Part shown: positions 45,533 through 50,973 of the stretch, piece after piece
Layout: each line of letters starts with the position of its first letter
How positions within the stretch are numbered: position 1 is the stretch's first letter
Assembly (NCBI GenBank): GCA_947455025.1
Contig: CANGLU010000015.1
Location: forward strand, 1 to 50,973
DNA: 50,973 bases
Origin: Hyphomicrobiales bacterium
GTDB taxonomy: Bacteria > Pseudomonadota > Alphaproteobacteria > Rhizobiales > Beijerinckiaceae
Reading direction: 5' to 3'
The notes under the pieces: model-generated
What the model was told of the DNA's origin: nothing
The model's input: only the letters and a program-made list of their open reading frames with translations
Database searches by the model: none
Translations under genes and position numbers: made by a program

Positions 45533-45772
45533 TCAGGCGAAATATTCGGGTGCCCGGGCCGTGCTCCGGGGCTTAGCCGCATGAGAGCGCCGATAGGCGG
45601 CCGCCCCATATTCGGGTTCCGCGCGGTTTTTTAAACGCATTTCCGGATTATTTGAGCGAACGGCGATCAGATGCGCGAGGAATCGTGCATCGGCCCGCAA
45701 GCCATAGGCCGTATTTTGGGCACGAGTGGTATCGGATTGGCCAAAGGGGACCAAGCTTTGAGAGCCGCGCAT
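45533..45772 (-). CDS. Small conserved protein of Hyphomicrobiales, unknown function
   Basis: A 79-residue basic protein starting at the ATG at 45772 (MRGSQSLVPF); the open frame reaches 45808. The centre (ARFLAHLIAVRSNNPEMR) followed by LKNRAEPEYGAAAYRRS resembles a short family in Rhizobiales with a FLAHLIA...RRRAEP...AAYR pattern, which I know only as uncharacterised. No signal or membrane helix. It ends opposite the rpmF terminator. Its conserved-looking centre is the main reason to call it. Confidence 0.65.
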   Translation of the reverse strand: MRGSQSLVPFGQSDTTRAQNTAYGLRADARFLAHLIAVRSNNPEMRLKNRAEPEYGAAAYRRSHAAKPRSTARAPEYFA

Positions 45773-45908
45773 GTCATATTTTCCGGTGTCTTGGGCCCAA
45801 CTGCCCAAACAACGCGCGGGGCTATAGCACGCCTTTCGATAATAGTTAACGTAAGGGTAACATATAATTTTTAGGTGAATGCAACGCTTTGCTTAATAGT
45901 AAGGGTGC

Positions 45909-46484
45909 TTATCGTCCGAGCTTGCCAAGACGCTTTTGCATTTCGGCCAGTTCTTTCTTCAAGACATCAATGTCTTCGCCGCCCGTTTTGCTTGGTGCTG
46001 CCTCAGCGGGCTTATCAGCACCGCTCGGCATTTTACTGAATGGCAAGAACATTGACATGGCGTTACGGAACATATCCATGTTTTTCTGGCCGAAATCTTC
46101 CATAACCCCGAAATTCTGTGCGCCGAAGGCGTTCGTCATTTGATCGCGGAATTTCTGCTGATTTTCGGTCAGCATCTGGATGGAATGTTCCAGATAGCTC
46201 GGCACCATCGCCTGCATGCTATCGCCATAAAAGCCGATGAGCTGGCGCATAAAATTGATCGGCAAAAGACTTTGGCCCGTCTTTGCTTCTTGCTCGAAAA
46301 TAATTTGGGTCAGCACCGGACGCGTAATGTCTTCACCCGACTTTGCATCGATCACGGCAAAATTGTCACCGCGCTTTACCATCACTGCGAGATCGTCGAG
46401 CGTCACATAGGTGCTTGTGCCTGTGTGGTAGAGGCGACGATTTGCATATTTTTTGATAATGGTCGGCTGTTCTTTATCGGTCAT
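45909..46484 (-). CDS. phaR: Polyhydroxyalkanoate synthesis repressor PhaR
   Basis: A 191-residue regulator. The amino part is the PHB accumulation DNA-binding domain (IIKKYANRRLYHTGTSTYVT, then LAVMVKRGDNFAVID), followed by a PHB-binding repeat region and a C-terminal coiled coil (LKKELAEMQKRLGKLG). PhaR represses phasin and synthesis genes and is released by binding polymer granules. It diverges from phaA. I use the ATG at 46484; a TTG three bases upstream is open. Confidence 0.94.
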   Translation of the reverse strand: MTDKEQPTIIKKYANRRLYHTGTSTYVTLDDLAVMVKRGDNFAVIDAKSGEDITRPVLTQIIFEQEAKTGQSLLPINFMRQLIGFYGDSMQAMVPSYLEHSIQMLTENQQKFRDQMTNAFGAQNFGVMEDFGQKNMDMFRNAMSMFLPFSKMPSGADKPAEAAPSKTGGEDIDVLKKELAEMQKRLGKLGR

Positions 46485-46487
46485 CAA

Positions 46488-46748
46488 TGCATCAACTCGT
46501 AAAAAGTGGCCCAGATTTCAATGGATCAACGTCTATCCATCTGATCGACGATGGGAGTGGACAGTAAAAATCGTCGAAATGCAAGCTATTCGCCTTATGG
46601 CCTAATCCTTAAGCGATCCAGCAAAAAAGCCAAACTCACTTGACGAGCGGCGTTCAACTCGCAATGAAGTTAGGATGAAGAGGTCTAGCCGATTATTCTA
46701 ATCGACCGCTCCGGCTTGATTGGGTACGGCGTCTGAGGAGGATAGAGC
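46488..46748. promoter_or_regulatory. phaR-phaA divergent promoter region
   Basis: A 261-base gap that should carry both promoters and any PhaR operator. A TTGACG (46640-46645) resembles a -35 for phaA, but its -10 is weak. I do not see a clear CTGC-N3/4-GCAG type PhaR box. GAGGAGGAT lies directly before phaA as its ribosome binding site. Confidence 0.5.
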
Positions 46749-47927
46749 ATGGCATCTCACGATATTGTGATTGTTGGCGCAGCGCGTACCCCTGTTGGCT
46801 CCTTTAACGGAGCACTTTCTACGCTTTCGGCCCACGAACTTGGCGCCATTGCCATTCAGGCGGCGCTTCAACGCGCAGGCGTTAATGCCGCCGAAGTCGA
46901 CGAAGTTATTTTGGGCCAAATTCTTGCCGCCGGTCAGGGCCAAAATCCGGCCCGTCAGGCAGCGATGAAAGCCGGCGTGCCTCAGGAGGCCACGTCATGG
47001 GGTCTCAACCAGCTCTGTGGCTCGGGCTTACGTGCGGTGGCTATCGGCATGCAGCAAATCGCCAATGGCGATGCCAATGTCATTGTTGCGGGCGGTCAGG
47101 AATCGATGTCGCAAGCCCAACATACCGCGCATCTTCGCAACGGTACCAAGATGGGTGATTTAAAATTCGTCGACACCATGTTGCGTGACGGCCTGCTCGA
47201 TGCGTTCCAAGGCTATCACATGGGCATCACGGCCGAGAACGTTGCAACAAAGTGGCAAATCAGCCGCGACGAGCAAGATGCGTTCGCCGTCGCTTCGCAA
47301 AACAAAGCCGAAGCCGCGCAGAAGGCCGGAAAATTCAAGGACGAGATTGTGCCTGTTACGATCTCGACGAAGAAGGGTGATATTGTTGTCAGCGATGACG
47401 AATATATTCGTCATGGCGCAACGCTTGATAGCCTCACCAAGCTCAAGCCCGCTTTTTCCAAAGAGGGAACGGTCACGGCCGGCAATGCTTCAGGGATCAA
47501 TGACGGCGCAGCCGCTTTGGTGTTGATGACGGCGGCCGAAGCCAGCCGTCGTGGTTTGACACCGCTCGCCCGTATCGCCTCTTGGGCAACGGCAGGCGTT
47601 GATCCGGCGATCATGGGCTCGGGGCCGATCCCTGCAACGCGCAAGGCTTTGGAAAAGGCCGGCTGGAAAGCATCGGATCTAGATCTTGCTGAAGCCAATG
47701 AAGCCTTCGCGGCTCAGGCTATTGCGGTTAATCGCGATCTTGGCTGGGATACCGCGAAGGTGAACGTCAATGGCGGTGCGATTGCGATCGGCCATCCGAT
47801 TGGCGCATCGGGTGGGCGTGTATTGGTTACGCTGCTCCACGAAATGCAAAAGCGCGATGCCAAGAAGGGCTTGGCGACGTTGTGCATCGGTGGCGGCATG
47901 GGCATTGCCCTCGCGGTTGAACGCTAA
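46749..47927 (+). CDS. phaA: Acetyl-CoA acetyltransferase (biosynthetic thiolase)
   Basis: A 392-residue biosynthetic thiolase that condenses two acetyl-CoA to acetoacetyl-CoA, the first step to polyhydroxybutyrate. Catalytic residues: Cys90 ([12 protein letters not shown]), the His in [17 protein letters not shown] and the Cys in [32 protein letters not shown] is typical of PhaA. It is followed 59 bases later by phaB. The degradative thiolase at 14965 is a different subfamily. Confidence 0.96.
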   Translation: MASHDIVIVGAARTPVGSFNGALSTLSAHELGAIAIQAALQRAGVNAAEVDEVILGQILAAGQGQNPARQAAMKAGVPQEATSWGLNQLCGSGLRAVAIGMQQIANGDANVIVAGGQESMSQAQHTAHLRNGTKMGDLKFVDTMLRDGLLDAFQGYHMGITAENVATKWQISRDEQDAFAVASQNKAEAAQKAGKFKDEIVPVTISTKKGDIVVSDDEYIRHGATLDSLTKLKPAFSKEGTVTAGNASGINDGAAALVLMTAAEASRRGLTPLARIASWATAGVDPAIMGSGPIPATRKALEKAGWKASDLDLAEANEAFAAQAIAVNRDLGWDTAKVNVNGGAIAIGHPIGASGGRVLVTLLHEMQKRDAKKGLATLCIGGGMGIALAVER

Positions 47928-47938
47928 GCTATTTTAAA

Positions 47939-47962
47939 AGGCCGGGATAAAAGTCCCGGCCT
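47939..47962 (+). terminator. Hairpin between phaA and phaB (no T-tail)
   Basis: AGGCCGGGA-TAAAAG-TCCCGGCCT: nine perfect, GC-rich pairs with a 6-base loop, 11 bases past the phaA stop. The tail CTTCAATTG is not T-rich. It could give partial termination or stabilise the phaA message, so that PhaA is made in excess of PhaB. Both genes share the strand. Confidence 0.7.
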
Positions 47963-47986
47963 CTTCAATTGAAAGGGAGGAGCTCA

Positions 47987-48712
47987 ATGGCACGTGTAGC
48001 ATTGGTAACGGGTGGGTCTCGTGGAATTGGCGCGGCGATCTCAATCGCGTTGAAGGCAGCCGGTTATACGGTTGCTGCAAATTATGCCGGCAATGATGAA
48101 GCGGCCGCCGCTTTCTCGAAAGAAACGGGCATTGCAACCTATAAATGGGACGTATCAAATTACGATGCGTGCGTTGAGGGAATTGCCAAAGTTGAGGCAG
48201 CCCATGGCCCTGTCGATGTACTCGTCAACAATGCGGGTATCACGCGGGATTCGATGTTCCATAAAATGACGAAGGATCAGTGGGATCAAGTGATCAGCAC
48301 CAATCTCTCGTCGCTCTTCAACATGACGCGTCCGGTTTGGGAGGGCATGCGTGCTCGCAAATTTGGCCGGGTGGTGTGTATCTCATCGGTGAATGGTCAG
48401 AAGGGTCAATTGGGCCAGGTTAATTATTCCGCTTCCAAAGCAGGTGATTTGGGCTTCGTAAAAGCGCTGGCCCAAGAAGGCGCACGCGCTGGTATCACGG
48501 TCAACGCGGTGTGCCCGGGCTATATCGCGACCGATATGGTGAAAGCCATCGATCCGGCGGTTGTGGAGAAAAACATTTTGCCCCACATCGCGATCGGCCG
48601 TTTGGGCGAGCCGGAAGAAATTGCGCGTGCGGTTGTTTTCCTCGTTGCCGATAATGCAGGTTTCATCACCGGCTCGACGATTTCCGCCAATGGCGGCCAA
48701 TATATGATCTGA
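47987..48712 (+). CDS. phaB: Acetoacetyl-CoA reductase
   Basis: A 241-residue short-chain dehydrogenase, the normal PhaB length. It has ALVTGGSRGIGAAIS (NADPH binding), NNAGITRDSMFHKM, and the catalytic Tyr and Lys in NYSASKAGDLGFVKAL. It reduces acetoacetyl-CoA to (R)-3-hydroxybutyryl-CoA for polymer synthesis. The ATG is placed after GGGAGGAG. FabG-type reductases are close relatives, but the operon with phaA decides. No polymer synthase (phaC) is in the window. Confidence 0.95.
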   Translation: MARVALVTGGSRGIGAAISIALKAAGYTVAANYAGNDEAAAAFSKETGIATYKWDVSNYDACVEGIAKVEAAHGPVDVLVNNAGITRDSMFHKMTKDQWDQVISTNLSSLFNMTRPVWEGMRARKFGRVVCISSVNGQKGQLGQVNYSASKAGDLGFVKALAQEGARAGITVNAVCPGYIATDMVKAIDPAVVEKNILPHIAIGRLGEPEEIARAVVFLVADNAGFITGSTISANGGQYMI

Positions 48713-48718
48713 GGAAGT

Positions 48719-49582
48719 GTGAAGCGTTCAACAGCTACATTAACAGGCTTCGGGGCCATCCTTCTTTGGTCTTCGCTTGCCCTCATGACGGCGGCATCGG
48801 GTACGGTGCCGCCTTTTCAATTGGCCGCAATGACGTTCCTTGTCGGCGGATTGATTGGGTTGCCTTTTTTGTATCGACATCCAGATGGCGTCAGGCTTTT
48901 GTTACAGCCTTTACCCGTTTGGTTGCTCGGCGTCGGCGGATTGTTTTTATACCATGCCGTTTATTTTGCGGCGCTGCGATTAGCGCCGCCTGCCGAGGCG
49001 GGATTGATCGCGTATTTATGGCCGCTTCTCATCGTTGTGATGTCGGCTTTTTTGCCGGGTGAAAAGCTCAGAGCCGGTCATGTAGTCGGAGCTCTATCGG
49101 GGTTTTTGGGTGTTGCGTTGTTGTTGTCCGGCAAAGATGCAGGCTTCGGTTTTAGTGGTCAGCATCTCAATGGCTATCTCCTGGCGTTTCTGTGCGCCTT
49201 TATCTGGTCAGGTTACTCGATCTTATCCCGTCGCTACAAAGACGCGCCGACGGAAATGGTGGCCGCCTATTGTCTGCTCACCGCCGTGCTGTCGCTCTTC
49301 GCGCATCTTTGCTTTGAGCAAACGGTATGGCCCGATACGCCAAGCCAATGGCTTGCCATTCTTGCGCTGGGGATCGGTCCGGTCGGTGCCGCGTTTTATC
49401 TCTGGGACCGTGGCGTTAAGTTGGGCGATATCCGCTTGCTGGGCGTTTTGTCCTATGCTGCTCCGGTTTTATCCACGCTGCTGCTGGTGCTCGTCGGGTT
49501 TACTGAAGCGAGTCTTTCATTGGCCATCGCAACCCTTTTGATCGTTGGTGGTGCGCTTTTAGCCAGCCGGTCCAATCGCTAG
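48719..49582 (+). CDS. EamA-family (DMT) transporter
   Basis: A 287-residue protein with about ten helices in two EamA repeats. It has the first-repeat pattern TLTGFGAILLWSSLALMTA and LAPPAEAGLIAYLWPLLIVV, and in the second LAFLCAFIWSGYSILSRRY. Members export amino acids or metabolites; the substrate is unknown. The start is a GTG with GAGGAA close upstream. It is 6 bases after phaB and overlaps the convergent secretion adaptor stop by 4 bases. Confidence 0.9.
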   Translation: MKRSTATLTGFGAILLWSSLALMTAASGTVPPFQLAAMTFLVGGLIGLPFLYRHPDGVRLLLQPLPVWLLGVGGLFLYHAVYFAALRLAPPAEAGLIAYLWPLLIVVMSAFLPGEKLRAGHVVGALSGFLGVALLLSGKDAGFGFSGQHLNGYLLAFLCAFIWSGYSILSRRYKDAPTEMVAAYCLLTAVLSLFAHLCFEQTVWPDTPSQWLAILALGIGPVGAAFYLWDRGVKLGDIRLLGVLSYAAPVLSTLLLVLVGFTEASLSLAIATLLIVGGALLASRSNR

Positions 49583-50919
49583 AACCGCAATGCGTTGGAT
49601 TGCACCTGCTTGATTGGGCGTAGCAGCGATTCAAGAATCGTCCGGCGACCCGTTAGAATATCAACCTCGGCCAGCATCCCCGGTGTTACCGGTTTGCCCG
49701 GTCCAAAATCTTTTGCAGATGCCTCTAATCGAACGCGAAAATAAGGCTGCCCCTTTTCATCTTGCAAGGCATCGGCTGAAATATCGATCACCTTTGCATT
49801 TAAGCCACCATAGGTTGAAAAATCATAAGCGCTGACTTTGATGACGGCCTTTTGCCCCGGCCAAATTTCAGCGCGATCATTGGGTTGAACACGTGCTTCA
49901 ATTGCTAAGCCTGCATTGCCTGGTACAATCTCAACCAATGGTTCACCTGATTTAACAACGCCACCAATGGTCGAAACATGCAGTTTGTTGATGATCCCGG
50001 TCATGGGTGCCAAAACATCTGAACGGGCGCTTCGGTCTTTAAGGGCCGCAATCGTTTCTTCAAGTTTCGCGATCTGCAACTCAGTTTCAGAGCGCTCTTT
50101 ATCGGAGTCGGAACGGAACCGTGATTTTGCTTCCTCCATGCGGCGAGATATCTCACTCATAATCGCTTCGTCACGCGGGATTTCATGCACCAAGTCCGAT
50201 AGGCGTTGTTCGATCTGTTGCAGCGAGCGCTCATTGTCCAAGAGATCATTGGTCGAAAAGGCGCCGACTGAATTAAGCTTACGCAAATTACCGACGCGCT
50301 TATCCACCAGCTCACGCTCGCGGATTGTATTGGCCCAACGTGATCGGGCTTCCGAAAGATCGAGCGATTTCTGCTTGTATTGGTCTTCCAATATGCCGAC
50401 CTGCGCCTGTAAAGTGGCGCGTTTGCCATTGAAAAACTCCCGCTCGCGTTGCACGATTTTTGGAATGTCACTTTCCAGATCGTCCGGAAAAACGAGCGTT
50501 TCGACATCCCTTACTTCAGCCGTCAGCCTCACCATGCGGGCCTGTTTAGCTTTCATATCGATGGTCGCCTGCGCCAATTCGGAGCGCGAAAAACTATTGT
50601 CGATCCGCAAAAGCGGCTCTCCTTGCGTCACATTATCGCCTTCCCGAACAAGGATTTCCGTTAAGATTCCGCCTTCGAAATGTTGCACGGTTTGAACTTG
50701 CGATTGAGGAACGATTTTACCGAAACCGCGGATGACGCGGTCAATTTCTGTGGTTGAAGCCCAAACAAGCAAGGCAATGACCGAAATGGCGGTTAGAGCC
50801 ACAAAGCTTCGCGAGGCTCCGAGAATAATTCTATGCGATTGACGTGGATAGGGGATCGGCCCCGGCATGCCCTTTACCGGGCGGGGTGGGGAAGTCTTAT
50901 CGTTGGAAATTTCAACCAT
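49579..50919 (-). CDS. HlyD-family type I secretion periplasmic adaptor
   Basis: A membrane fusion protein of about 446 residues. One amino-terminal helix (SFVALTAISVIALLVWAST) is followed by the biotinyl-like half motif (VQTVQHFEGGILTEILVREG), a long coiled-coil hairpin (about 100-300) and the second half (VLAPMTGIINKLHVSTIGGV). It bridges an inner-membrane ABC transporter to an outer-membrane channel to export a protein. The matching ABC transporter, expected upstream, is outside the window. I choose the ATG at 50919; a TTG at 50928 is open. Confidence 0.92.
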   Translation of the reverse strand: MVEISNDKTSPPRPVKGMPGPIPYPRQSHRIILGASRSFVALTAISVIALLVWASTTEIDRVIRGFGKIVPQSQVQTVQHFEGGILTEILVREGDNVTQGEPLLRIDNSFSRSELAQATIDMKAKQARMVRLTAEVRDVETLVFPDDLESDIPKIVQREREFFNGKRATLQAQVGILEDQYKQKSLDLSEARSRWANTIRERELVDKRVGNLRKLNSVGAFSTNDLLDNERSLQQIEQRLSDLVHEIPRDEAIMSEISRRMEEAKSRFRSDSDKERSETELQIAKLEETIAALKDRSARSDVLAPMTGIINKLHVSTIGGVVKSGEPLVEIVPGNAGLAIEARVQPNDRAEIWPGQKAVIKVSAYDFSTYGGLNAKVIDISADALQDEKGQPYFRVRLEASAKDFGPGKPVTPGMLAEVDILTGRRTILESLLRPIKQVQSNALRF

Positions 50920-50973
50920 AGCGTTCAAAAACCTATTTTACACTTTCAAACTAAAGCTTCATATTTAATAAAA

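Noticed and set aside
1-50973. Mobile elements, CRISPR arrays, tRNA genes, toxin-antitoxin or defence genes
   Set aside because: I looked through the gaps between genes and the gene list and found no transposase, integrase, repeat array, cloverleaf or defence protein.

Overview
The window reads as a compact chromosomal segment of an alphaproteobacterium, most likely a member of the Hyphomicrobiales (Rhizobiales) or a close relative. This rests on the sequence of L32 (rpmF), the small conserved gene beside it, the FixJ/FixK pair, an FnrL-type Fnr with its characteristic cysteine spacing, the ccoNOQP-GHIS layout, and phaR divergent from phaAB. Base composition by eye is moderate GC. Genes are tightly packed, and several convergent neighbours overlap by a few bases. 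I see no tRNA, rRNA, CRISPR array, transposase or phage gene, so this looks like core rather than accessory DNA.

Layout. 1-6.1 kb: end of lepA, a SnoaL-like protein, a long-chain polyprenyl diphosphate synthase, a TrmN6-like methyltransferase, a serine hydrolase with anmK (cell-wall recycling), a small lipoprotein and an AbrB-duplication membrane protein. 6.3-12.8 kb: a FixK-like regulator and a FixJ-like response regulator without a FixL, a PLP aminotransferase, and a large CbrA-like hybrid kinase with a transporter-like sensor domain. 12.8-16.7 kb: beta-oxidation genes (fadB/J-type, fadA-type) with a MerR regulator. 17-20.4 kb: an unrecognised protein, then a membrane-only cassette of two YeeE/YedE halves, TauE/SafE and DUF3429. 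20.4-23.6 kb: the ligase-associated nuclease PdeM and its Lhr-type helicase. 23.7-27 kb: mmsA/iolA, a divergent LysR and iolB. 27.1-29.9 kb: ppc.

30.1-40.1 kb is the most coherent block: a four-cysteine FnrL, a perfect FNR/FixK box, the cbb3 oxidase genes ccoN-O-Q-P, the maturation genes ccoG-H-I-S, and then, one base after ccoS, an MFS protein. That MFS protein carries the MxxxM and HxxxM motifs, at the right spacing, of the copper importer CcoA. The block therefore holds the oxidase, the CcoI copper pump and the probable copper importer together. CcoI lacks the usual N-terminal CxxC. Two very small genes here, ccoQ (53 aa) and ccoS (50 aa), are easy to miss.

40.1-45.4 kb: a YdcZ-type membrane protein, preT-preA (reductive pyrimidine degradation), DUF1345, ispA, and rpmF with a clear terminator. 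45.5-49.6 kb: a small conserved protein, then phaR, phaA and phaB (polyhydroxybutyrate), and an EamA transporter. The window ends in a HlyD-type secretion adaptor.

No clearly undescribed system was found. The best leads are the cco-linked CcoA with a cysteine-less CcoI amino terminus, the FixJ/FixK pair with an altered receiver and no FixL, and the sulfur-transporter/DUF3429 cassette.
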